Below, one piece after another: positions 43,901 through 52,366 of a stretch of 64,000 nucleotides of DNA. The DNA comes from Tritrichomonas musculus (taxonomy: Eukaryota > Parabasalia > Tritrichomonadida > Tritrichomonadidae). The notes beneath the pieces were generated by a model. It had not been told where the DNA came from and did not search any database. It saw only the letters and a list, made by a program, of their open reading frames with translations. The DNA lies in assembly GCA_039105265.1 (NCBI GenBank), contig JAPFFF010000018.1, positions 806,001-870,000 of the forward strand. The letters run 5' to 3'. Made by a program: the position numbers and the translations under genes. Every line of letters begins with the position of its first letter. Within the stretch, counting starts at the first letter, position 1.

Positions 43901-44929
43901 TTATTTTGGACGCAGAATTGGATCAAGAGCAAAGTATCCTTGGGGTTCTGCCCTATCTTCAACGTGTCGATTGTTTTCTTGCCAAATATTTTTTTGGTCT
44001 TTTGGAGGAGGAACTGAAAACATAATAAAATGAGGACAACAACATCGAGCTGTAATGTAAAAAACAGCAGAAAAAACAATAATCACTCCAATAATTGAAA
44101 TAATAATAATAATTAAAGTTTTTATATGAAAATATTTGTAAAAAGTGCATTTATCTTTGGGGCAATTTGGTTGCATTTCTTCGCGAGGATCATAAAATAC
44201 GATGCCTGCTTTAGAAGGAAAATCACCATCTGATCCCATTGTTATTTTAACGTATTTTGATTCTTCAGCTTGATCGTCAGAAACAAAGCGAAGTATAACC
44301 GGTTCATCAGTTGCATTAATATTTAATTCTCCATCTACAGAACCTGAAAATGCATCTATTGGTATCATTGATTTATAAACGAAAAGCTTATCGCAGCAAA
44401 CTTCTGTTTGCATATTAATTAAAAATGATTGGTAAGCTTGAACTGTTGATACAATGCAAAGATCATCATTTACGCCTATTTTATATGGTGGCTTTTGCGA
44501 TCCTGATAAAAAAATATTTTCTAAATAATGATTATTTGTGAAAATGATTCCTGTTTTGCAGATATCAGGAAGTGAGCCGTAGCTAAAAGAAACATTTCCT
44601 CCTTTATAAGAAGTAATCATTTGAAATGCGAACAAAGCTTTGATATGCCTATATATGCTAATATCATCTAAAAAATAATCTGAATAATATGATACATCTG
44701 TTCCATTTAAAAAAGAATGATATTCATATATCCGTAAATCATCAGGCGCATGATTAAATACAATAAAATAATCGAAAATAGAAATATTAATACAAATAGA
44801 ATCATATGAATCAAGTTCCACTGAAAATTGCTTCATTCCATATGAACTCGTGATGTTGTATTTACATTTTGGATTCAATAAAGAATTAGAAAATACAAAT
44901 AATGAGCTCATTATAAAAACATAGCACAT
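43901..44929 (-). CDS. type I membrane protein, unknown function
   Basis: A 342-residue protein if it starts at the ATG at 44929. An upstream extension in the open frame overlaps the neighbouring bromodomain gene and lacks a good signal peptide, whereas MCYVFIMSSLFVFSNS is one. The ectodomain is about 250 residues with scattered Cys. One membrane segment lies near residues 268-293 (TLIIIIISIIGVIIVFSAVF). A tail of about 48 residues starts RCCCPHF, where the Cys cluster could be palmitoylated, and contains YFAL, a possible sorting signal (both inference). The domain is not recognised. It starts only 40 bases from the divergent plus-strand gene. Confidence 0.7.
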   Translation of the reverse strand: MCYVFIMSSLFVFSNSLLNPKCKYNITSSYGMKQFSVELDSYDSICINISIFDYFIVFNHAPDDLRIYEYHSFLNGTDVSYYSDYFLDDISIYRHIKALFAFQMITSYKGGNVSFSYGSLPDICKTGIIFTNNHYLENIFLSGSQKPPYKIGVNDDLCIVSTVQAYQSFLINMQTEVCCDKLFVYKSMIPIDAFSGSVDGELNINATDEPVILRFVSDDQAEESKYVKITMGSDGDFPSKAGIVFYDPREEMQPNCPKDKCTFYKYFHIKTLIIIIISIIGVIIVFSAVFYITARCCCPHFIMFSVPPPKDQKNIWQENNRHVEDRAEPQGYFALDPILRPK

Positions 44930-44968
44930 CGTTATTGTAAGAAATGTTAGTTGAAAAAAGTTAAAATC
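44930..44968. promoter_or_regulatory. 40-bp divergent start region
   Basis: The whole space between the ATGs of the membrane-protein gene (minus) and the BET-like gene (plus). Both transcripts must start here or inside the opposite gene, so the promoters are shared or overlapping. No clear TCA-Y-W match is seen in this short stretch. Confidence 0.4.
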
Positions 44969-45664
44969 ATGATTTTGAATGAAATTGAAAGACAGAATGC
45001 AATTAGAATAATGGAAAAACTGATGAATCATCCAATTACAAAACCATTTCATGATTTTAAAAACACTGATCATTCTGAAGTGTCATCAATTCCATTATCG
45101 CCAAGTTTATCAATAATTAAAACCCGTTTGCAAAATGGTGATATTTCAAATACTACAGAGTGGATAAATCAAGTACAATCATGCTGGTCAACTGAGACTT
45201 TTATTCAAGATAAACATAAAGATTTTTCCCCAATTGTTGCAAATGAATGCAAAAAGATTTTTGAAAAATATATGAGAGAATTCAAGCCTAATTCAATTGA
45301 AAATTGGTGCGCAAATGTACAGCACCTTCATTCACATCAATTGCAATTTGCTCGTAAGCCACCACGAAAAATATTATATATAGTTAATCAATTAGACACT
45401 TTTAGAAAAATAGATAATGAAAAAATTGTCCCAGTTTCAAATGCAGAATTAAAAGCATTTATCCAAGCTACAAATATGATTCCTCCTGATGAACTGTATC
45501 GTTGCCTTGCCAAAACTCTTTGTGAATTAGAACCTGAATTTAAAAAATCAAATACAGCTGAACTATGGGTGGACTTAACTAAATTAGATATGAATACTGT
45601 TCGGACCCTTCGTGATTATTTAAAAGCTGAACTAGAAAAGCATGGATATCATTACCCGACTTGA
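44969..45664 (+). CDS. BET-like protein: divergent bromodomain plus NET domain
   Basis: A 231-residue protein, taking the ATG at 44969 rather than the longer frame that opens at a TTG. Residues about 10-100 look like a bromodomain: IMEKLMNHPITKPFHDF as helix Z and PLSPSLSIIKTRLQNGDI as the ZA region, then helices B and C. The usual acetyl-lysine-contacting Asn motif is not obvious, so binding may be altered. Residues about 150-225 resemble the extraterminal (NET) domain, with ELWVDLTKLDMNTVRTLRDY matching its 'EIDFDTLKPSTLRELERYV'-type core. Bromodomain plus NET defines BET proteins, nuclear readers of acetylated histones. This one is small, with a single bromodomain. The family call is inferred from motif order. 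Confidence 0.65.
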   Translation: MILNEIERQNAIRIMEKLMNHPITKPFHDFKNTDHSEVSSIPLSPSLSIIKTRLQNGDISNTTEWINQVQSCWSTETFIQDKHKDFSPIVANECKKIFEKYMREFKPNSIENWCANVQHLHSHQLQFARKPPRKILYIVNQLDTFRKIDNEKIVPVSNAELKAFIQATNMIPPDELYRCLAKTLCELEPEFKKSNTAELWVDLTKLDMNTVRTLRDYLKAELEKHGYHYPT

Positions 45665-45802
45665 AATTTTTATATGTTATTTGTTTGTTTGAATAAAAAA
45701 ATTATTACATCATTTATCTATTTTCTTTATGGCTTTACAAGAAACTAATAAATAAAAATCAGTCAATTTTATAAAATGAAAGTTTATTTAAAGCAATAAA
45801 AT

Positions 45803-48800
45803 TTATTGATTAATACGAGTGCACATTCTCATGTATGATTGCTCATCATTAGAGAAAAGTTCTTTCATTGATTCTGGAGTTGCTCCAGAGCTTGATATCA
45901 ATTGTTTAGTTACCTCAATAATTTTCTCGTATGTTGATGGTTGAAAATGAAATTTATCAAAATATTTATCTTTAACTCCTAAAGTTTGAGCGAAAATTCT
46001 CAAAATCTCAGAACCATATTGCTTAACAATATCGGGATTTGACAATAAAGATAAAATTACTGAATAAATATGCTCGCTTAGTTTTTCATTTCCCATTAGC
46101 TTTAATGGAAGCCTATGAAGGATCAAAGGAAGCCAATTAGATAAGTCGAACGAATTTGGATCTAATTGATAATTTATGCATAAAAATTCAATTGCTGTTG
46201 CAATAGTTGCATTGTAAAATCTTTCTCCATTGAAATCTTGCGTTAATATTGATTGAATTAACTGCATCGTTTTTGGATACAAATCTTTAATAGCATTAGG
46301 GTCAAATTGAAGTAATAAATATATTGAAGCTATTGGGGAAGGTGGAACTGAATAAGCTGAATAATCAATATCTTCATCTGAAAATGTTTGAACAAATCGA
46401 TTAAAGCATTCAATCATAACTTTAATTAGTATTTTTTTGGATAATGATTTGATTGTTTCATGGCAATTACTATATATAAAATTGAGAACTTTTATATATT
46501 GTGCCATTTCAAACAATTGACGTGAGCCATTTAGCATTTTATTGCCAGATGAAATAAATTTTTGAAGAGGGAAAGCTTCTGGATTGCCCAATTTCATTGA
46601 TTTTATAAAAAGCGATTTAAAGAATCTAAATACATGTTTCGAGCTATGAAAATCAAAATTCCTTTTCTTTTTTTGGAATTGTAGTGAGCCTTCCAGTGCA
46701 CAAAAAGCTGCTTTAATTGCTTCATCAATATATTTCGGATCGATTGGAATATCATCTTTAACAAAATAATTAAATGCCTTAAAACATGCACCAACAACTT
46801 CGGGCTCTTCCGAATTAAAAAGATTAATGAGTTCTGTAAAATATTTAGACTGGTCAACAGGGTGAATCCTCATGATCATTGATGTTCCATACATTCCAGC
46901 CGTAATTGAGTTTGTTTGTAATTGAGGAAATGGCGCCTTCATAAATTGGAGAATTGTAAACATCCATTTAGTTATTGATTCTGTTGGTTCTTGTGAATCC
47001 GGATTTGCAGCTGTTTCTATTATTGGTGGTGCTAATTCATTATAATCTTTAAAGATCCATTCCATAATATTTAGGCTATCAATAAATCCTTGTAAAGCAT
47101 GATTGAAGTCAGCATCTTCTTCAACTTTATTATCATTAATACTCTCATCTCTGGTTAATTCGTTATTAATTAGATAGCAGATAATACTACCAATAATATT
47201 TATAATTTTTTCACGATAATTTACCAAAATAGGACAGTGTGCAATAATAAGATTTCCTAGAGCAATAAGTACAGAATGATTCATATCAATATCATTTGGA
47301 TCTGCACTTGAAAGAATGAGTTCAACAGCTTGTTGAATATGATCTGGAATCGATTGGGATCCAAATCTAATTATATTTCCCAAAGCAATAATTGCTTGTT
47401 GCTTAATAAGATCAGCGCTAGGATTATCTGGTGGTAATGTCGCAGCCTTTATAATTATTGGTAAAATTTGATTTGAATATGGAAGAATATCTTCTTCAAC
47501 AGCAAAAATTAAAGATGAGATAGCTTCAATGCTCATATAATGGATTTCTATCATATTCTCATTTTCTAAAACGGCAAGCAAATTACTCAATAAAGGGGAA
47601 ATTAAATCATTTCTAATCAAGCCTTGAGCTAAGATGCTTGTAATAGCAGTAAAAGCTGAGTCTGTAATACTTGGGATTCCAGAAACTATAAATGGAATTA
47701 AATTTTGAAGTAAAATTACTCCAACATCAAGCTGGCTTGGTTCTAAATAATCAGCAATAATATCAGAAATTAGAGCTCCGACTTCTTTTACCTGTAAAAT
47801 AGATGAATTTAAAAATTGAATTGCTATGTTAACGATGGATTTGAAATCGTTTAATACTTCTTCTATGCATTCATCAATTGAATGATATAAAACATGAGCA
47901 TATGAAATATATAATGCATCATTAGAAAGATCTGGAGTTAATGATTGTACTAATTTAATAAATCTCGGCATTTTTAATTCCCCAGCTAAATCACCAGCAG
48001 TATTCGAAATCATATTAACATCATAAATAGAATCTTCTGCTTGTGGGTTAAAAACTGCGGCACCACAAAAAATAGCTGCTTTTAAGATTGTTGCTGCTTC
48101 ATCAATTAATTCAACAGCATGCCCCTTTATGAGGAATGTAATTGAATTAAATACATCAACATATTTTTGTTTTGGAAATTCTGGATTTTGAATTAATTGA
48201 AGCAGCTGTTGTAATATAGAAACAGCTGGTATAGGTAACGCTTCTCCCAAAAAAGTGTCAGCAAGAGCCAAACCAATTCTTTCAATCAATACATTGTCAT
48301 CTGAATTTAATAAATAATTAATAAAAGCTTGTATCAAAAATGTTTCTTGTGATTCATACAAAGATATTTTTGATAAAGATATAAATGAAATAAGTGCACC
48401 AAACATTTCGCAGGTTAATACAAAAGCTTCTATATCTTGAGAATTGATACCTTGATTGGCAATCTCTCCAAATACATTGAAGTTGGCTTCGATTATATCT
48501 GTTCCTAAATATTTTGCAGAAAAATAAATTAAGTAAAGAGTAATTGGTAATCCAAGCGGAATTTGATTGTAGTTTGAAATAAAAGTAAATAAGCCAGGCC
48601 AATTCTTTGCATCACTTTTAAATACCTTTTTGCAAGATTGAATCGTATTTTTTGCAACTAATAAATTTGTTTCAGTTGATAAAGAATTTAGAATATGCTG
48701 CTTAATATCTTCTTTAGAATTAACGTCTAAATCATCCCAACAATTTTTAATACATTTTTTTAGAAAAACTGCAGCATATTGCCTTAGTCCGAATTCTTGA

Positions 48801-48937
48801 TTATTAAGTAATGTAAATAAAAAAATTATTGTACTTGGTTCTTTAAATAATTCTAAAAGTTCTTTTGTGGCATTTACAATGTCGTCAGTGCTTTGAGGAT
48901 TCTGAACACGAGAAAGTAAAGTCGTAATTTGTTCCAT
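45803..48937 (-). CDS. karyopherin/importin beta-family nuclear transport receptor (Kap123/Kap121-like)
   Basis: A 1,044-residue protein from MEQITTLLSRVQ. The longer open frame upstream begins with a basic MKKKLEIHLVYVKQK stretch unlike the family, so I place the start at 48937. The N-terminal region (TKELLELFKEPSTIIFLFTL followed by LRQYAAVFLKKCI) is the importin-beta N-terminal domain that contacts Ran. The rest consists of repeated amphipathic helix pairs typical of HEAT repeats, with an acidic stretch (TRDESINDNKVEEDADFN) near 610, as found in the Kap123/importin-4 and Kap121/importin-5 types. The length (about 1,050-1,110 in the family) fits. It should ferry cargo such as ribosomal proteins or histones through nuclear pores; the exact orthologue is uncertain. 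Confidence 0.75.
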   Translation of the reverse strand: MEQITTLLSRVQNPQSTDDIVNATKELLELFKEPSTIIFLFTLLNNQEFGLRQYAAVFLKKCIKNCWDDLDVNSKEDIKQHILNSLSTETNLLVAKNTIQSCKKVFKSDAKNWPGLFTFISNYNQIPLGLPITLYLIYFSAKYLGTDIIEANFNVFGEIANQGINSQDIEAFVLTCEMFGALISFISLSKISLYESQETFLIQAFINYLLNSDDNVLIERIGLALADTFLGEALPIPAVSILQQLLQLIQNPEFPKQKYVDVFNSITFLIKGHAVELIDEAATILKAAIFCGAAVFNPQAEDSIYDVNMISNTAGDLAGELKMPRFIKLVQSLTPDLSNDALYISYAHVLYHSIDECIEEVLNDFKSIVNIAIQFLNSSILQVKEVGALISDIIADYLEPSQLDVGVILLQNLIPFIVSGIPSITDSAFTAITSILAQGLIRNDLISPLLSNLLAVLENENMIEIHYMSIEAISSLIFAVEEDILPYSNQILPIIIKAATLPPDNPSADLIKQQAIIALGNIIRFGSQSIPDHIQQAVELILSSADPNDIDMNHSVLIALGNLIIAHCPILVNYREKIINIIGSIICYLINNELTRDESINDNKVEEDADFNHALQGFIDSLNIMEWIFKDYNELAPPIIETAANPDSQEPTESITKWMFTILQFMKAPFPQLQTNSITAGMYGTSMIMRIHPVDQSKYFTELINLFNSEEPEVVGACFKAFNYFVKDDIPIDPKYIDEAIKAAFCALEGSLQFQKKKRNFDFHSSKHVFRFFKSLFIKSMKLGNPEAFPLQKFISSGNKMLNGSRQLFEMAQYIKVLNFIYSNCHETIKSLSKKILIKVMIECFNRFVQTFSDEDIDYSAYSVPPSPIASIYLLLQFDPNAIKDLYPKTMQLIQSILTQDFNGERFYNATIATAIEFLCINYQLDPNSFDLSNWLPLILHRLPLKLMGNEKLSEHIYSVILSLLSNPDIVKQYGSEILRIFAQTLGVKDKYFDKFHFQPSTYEKIIEVTKQLISSSGATPESMKELFSNDEQSYMRMCTRINQ

Positions 48938-49176
48938 AGTTTTTTGCTTAACGTACACTAAATGTATTTCCAATTTTTTTTTCAAAATTGATCAGCATTA
49001 TGTAAATAATTAAAAGCAAGCTAGTAGGTTTGGTATCAGAGACGCATATAAATATAATAAAAAGGATTAAATAAAAGTAGTTTATGAGTGCTCGCAAATA
49101 GGATGAATTAAAATTTTTATTTATAAAATAATTTATACAAAATGAAAGAGATTTTAATTGAATTTGGCATTTTGTT

Positions 49177-49704
49177 TCATTTGGCAGCAGGTGCTCCTCC
49201 TGCAGGGTTTCCTTGAGGACCTCCTTGCTGTGCTCCACCTCTTGATAAAAATGTGAATGCTAGAATTGCTATAAGGAACCAAGGGCTTCCAAAAATTCCC
49301 AAGGGTGATTTTGGTCCATCACCACCAGACTGCGAATATGAATTTTCTTGAGTTACTGGTTTTTGCATTTCATGTGAACGGGCAAGCGATCCAGCTGTGC
49401 CACGACGATAGGATCTTGTAACTTCAAATTGAACAACTGTTTCATCAATAAGATAAAATTTGAAGGCAACATAATTATCGAATCGCGGAGCCTCGGTAAT
49501 GAGAGACACTCCATCTTCCCTAGTAATCTTAAAATATTTGATAAAATTTTTCTCATATGGCTCTGAAGCGAAATCTTCTATATGAACAATATTTGAGCCA
49601 GGCGAATATTCTGCAGAAGCATATCTGTGAGAATTTCCACTTTTATCAATAGCTTCAATGAGCAAATTGGTAGAAAATCCAAAACTAACTAAAAAAAGAA
49701 GCAT
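49177..49704 (-). CDS. secretory-pathway membrane protein, possibly EMC10-like
   Basis: A 175-residue protein. A signal peptide (MLLFLVSFGFSTNLL) is followed by a beta-rich domain of about 100 residues, a Ser/Gly linker, one membrane segment near 138-153 (FGSPWFLIAILAFTFL) and a Gly/Pro/Gln-rich tail. This order, including the G-rich tail straight after the membrane span, resembles subunit 10 of the ER membrane protein complex, which helps insert transmembrane proteins. I see no unique signature, so the name is a suggestion. EMC7-like proteins are an alternative. The frame is intact and the ATG at 49704 opens directly on the signal peptide. Confidence 0.45.
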   Translation of the reverse strand: MLLFLVSFGFSTNLLIEAIDKSGNSHRYASAEYSPGSNIVHIEDFASEPYEKNFIKYFKITREDGVSLITEAPRFDNYVAFKFYLIDETVVQFEVTRSYRRGTAGSLARSHEMQKPVTQENSYSQSGGDGPKSPLGIFGSPWFLIAILAFTFLSRGGAQQGGPQGNPAGGAPAAK

Positions 49705-50186
49705 TTAAAAAAATTGATTAAGTCCATTCCAAGAATTTGATCGTAAAAGGTCAATTTTCTTTACAGTTTAAAATCAAATTAATAATCGCGCATCAATTTG
49801 TTATTTTAATATGTGATATAGTTAAACCAAAAGGGGAAGAAAAAAAAACTTAAATAAATAAAAAAAAAACAGAAATTATTCGTATCTAATTCAATGAGTC
49901 TATTAAATGAGAGATTATTTTTATTGCTAGTTAACTTATGTACCATACTGGTACAAATTTAAATATACAATTGAGTAAAACTCTTTTAAATAATTATAAA
50001 AGAATTTTGGAAAATCATTTAATGTGGACATTTATGAAAGAAAGCGCCTTATGTATATATATATACATATGCTTTATGTTTTGATTCTTATATTGATGGC
50101 ATTCAAAGTATCCAGTCAATAATGCATATTACGTTTATAATTTGTTACTTCGTTTGTGAATTAATTTTGAATTCAATTAAACAAAA
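49705..50186. other. divergent intergenic region
   Basis: About 480 bases between divergent genes. AT-rich with a TATATATATA palindromic run near 50056. No gene seen. Confidence 0.5.
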
Positions 50187-50191
50187 TCATT
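50187..50191 (+). promoter_or_regulatory. putative initiator
   Basis: TCATT, 15 bases before the ATG of the primase gene, fits TCA-Y-W. Confidence 0.35.
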
Positions 50192-50201
50192 ATTTTGGGA
50201 A

Positions 50202-51566
50202 ATGAGAGCTGTTGGAAATGTGACCAAAGATAATAGAACTAATTCAACATCCTTTTATTTGCCAATTTATGAAAAAGTACCTGAATTTGAGATCAGCATC
50301 GATGAAATAGTTACATTTGCTTGGATACGATATAGATTTCATGAAGAATTAAAGTCTTTAACTGAAGCTGCTGAAATAAGTGATGAGCATAAAAAAGTTC
50401 AACCACTATTTACGAAATATAATTTACTATATTCAAATATTTTAAGTTCAAACCACAGAAATGGAAATGTAGTCCCAGATACTATTCTTGATAATTATAA
50501 GCCGATTGAAATTGATGTTAATGAATTCTTTTCTCTTCTCATTATTTCGCTAAAAAATGAAGATTACCAAAAATCATTCATTCAAGGAGAAGCCGCAATT
50601 TTCAGGCATCGTTTGACTTCGTATGCATCAATTAAACTTAGTGATATTCCAAATCAAATTCGTGATATGGCAAAAATTGATTTTGATTCTTATTTGCAGG
50701 GTGATTCATTTAAAATTCCGTTTGAACTTATTTTTCCTTATATAGATGTCACTCGATGTAAATTAAAAGATGGTTATGTAACCCTGTCTTTCAAAGATAT
50801 GATTTCAATTTTTGTATCTTCCTATAAAATGTATCTCGAAAAAAAATTTGCTGTATTAAAAAAGCAAAATATTCATGAAACAGAGTTCTTTAAAGTAATA
50901 ACGCAAATGTTTGATGAGCAAAATGGAGCTTTCATGCCAAAGGAACGAACTAACTGGAACATAGTTACACTTGATGATGTGGATAATATTGCCCACAGAT
51001 CATTTCCTCCATGTATGTACAATATGTATATGAAACTCAAAACATCACACAAGCTCTTTTATACAGGTCGTTTGCAACTAGGCTTATTTTTGAAAGGAAT
51101 TGGGCTTTCCTTAAACGATTCGCTGAAGCTATGGAGAGATGAGTTCTCAAAATTTGGAATAACGCTTGATCAATTTGATCGTCAATATGCATATAATATT
51201 CGATACAATTATGGAAAAGAAGGCTCATGTAGGAATTTTAGTCCTTATTCATGTTTGGGGATGATTAGAATGCCAGCTCCAGCAATTGGACAGACTCATG
51301 GCTGCCCATTTATGCAAATGAAAAAAGAAGATTGCAAATTAATTCTAAAACGAATGTTTAACGATTCAAAAAAGAAGCATGGTGTTGCTTCAGATGATAG
51401 ATGCGAAGCGATTGCTGAAAAAGGTCAAAAGCACGCACAAATTGCATGTGCTCAACTTTTCAATGAACTCCATGATCGTCCATATGAAGAGCCAGCTATT
51501 CGTCATCCTTGTGAATACTTCAGCGCGAGTGAAGAGCAATTCAAAGAAAAAGAAAGTTCTAAATAA
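50202..51566 (+). CDS. DNA primase large subunit (PriL/Prim2)
   Basis: A 454-residue protein. It is the regulatory subunit of the eukaryotic primase that, with the small subunit and DNA polymerase alpha, makes RNA primers for replication in the nucleus. The N-terminal half is the helical domain; IYEKVPEFEISIDEIVTFAWI is the usual opening. The C-terminal domain carries all four 4Fe-4S ligands: C271 (FPPCMYNM), C351 (PYSCLGMI), C368 (HGCPF) and C416 (ACAQLFNE), followed by HPCEYFSAS. Spacing 80-17-48 is close to the human 80-17-40. GRLQLGLFLKGIGLSLNDSL is the strongly conserved family motif. The length fits the family minimum, lacking the C-terminal extension of animal proteins. The frame is intact. 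Confidence 0.95.
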   Translation: MRAVGNVTKDNRTNSTSFYLPIYEKVPEFEISIDEIVTFAWIRYRFHEELKSLTEAAEISDEHKKVQPLFTKYNLLYSNILSSNHRNGNVVPDTILDNYKPIEIDVNEFFSLLIISLKNEDYQKSFIQGEAAIFRHRLTSYASIKLSDIPNQIRDMAKIDFDSYLQGDSFKIPFELIFPYIDVTRCKLKDGYVTLSFKDMISIFVSSYKMYLEKKFAVLKKQNIHETEFFKVITQMFDEQNGAFMPKERTNWNIVTLDDVDNIAHRSFPPCMYNMYMKLKTSHKLFYTGRLQLGLFLKGIGLSLNDSLKLWRDEFSKFGITLDQFDRQYAYNIRYNYGKEGSCRNFSPYSCLGMIRMPAPAIGQTHGCPFMQMKKEDCKLILKRMFNDSKKKHGVASDDRCEAIAEKGQKHAQIACAQLFNELHDRPYEEPAIRHPCEYFSASEEQFKEKESSK

Positions 51567-51852
51567 ATATTTATACTATTCTACGAGATATTAATTATTT
51601 CAACTGTTTATAAGGTAAGGTGTTAAATGATATGTTTAATTAGGATAATCTAGGATATTCAAAGTCTTTGGTTCAAAGAATTATTTATTTGGATGCCAAA
51701 TTGAATATATTATTCTCAAATGCAAAATAATAATTATTCGTTAAAAAAATGAATAATGTCAAAAATTATTAGAAACGATAATTCATCTGTAATTTGAAAT
51801 ATGTAATTCTTAAGGTCACATCTGCTTTTCAGTTGTAATTACTTCCTTCAAT
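51567..51852. other. intergenic, no gene seen
   Basis: AT-rich spacer after the primase gene. Confidence 0.45.
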
Positions 51853-52199
51853 GATTTCTGACGCCATGAAAATTGGGATGCCAGTTGATTACGTTGGTGG
51901 GATGATTGATCAGAGGTATAAAACTTTGAAGCCCAAAATCGGTAAGATATGACTCGAGATTATCATCAAGCAGAACTTTTGGAAATTGTGTTACTTTATT
52001 ATTATGCAGCCAATGTTATTCGCTTTTCAATTTTCTCCAAAAGATTCGAAACGGATTAGGAGATGGTACTTTTGACAATACATCCCGACAAAAAAATTAT
52101 GTTCGGGTTATGATGTATTTTCATGAGAATCATGTCATTTATCGTGATCTTAAGCCAGGCAATGTTCTTTTAAAAAAAACAATGAAATATTTATCGTAG
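51853..52199 (+). pseudogene. protein-kinase gene remnant
   Basis: Near 52085-52199 one frame reads RQKNYVRVMMYFHENHVIYR followed by DLKPGNVLL, a clear kinase catalytic loop (Y-R-D variant of H-R-D), and then stops. About 51853-51945, in another frame, reads ISDAMKIGMPVDYVGGMIDQ, resembling the C-terminal lobe of trichomonad tyrosine-kinase-like enzymes, which would be out of order. The gene is rearranged and broken; no intact kinase is present. Confidence 0.65.
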
Positions 52200-52366
52200 A
52201 TAAATCAACAGTAGTTCTAAATATTTAATTCTGAAGGTAGAGGCCAAAAATAACTTAATATTTCAAAAATAAAGATCATGTTTTCAAAAGAAACAGTTCA
52301 TAAATTCTTAGAACCTTACTCAATTTTTTTTGAATGAATAATTGTTTAATTTCTTTATGTTACCAA

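Noticed and set aside
44930-45073. 48-residue upstream extension of the minus-strand membrane protein
   Set aside because: It overlaps the BET-like gene and would bury the signal peptide.
45665-48985. Longer N terminus (16 extra residues) for the karyopherin
   Set aside because: The basic extension is unlike the family and the inner ATG at 48937 fits the usual start.
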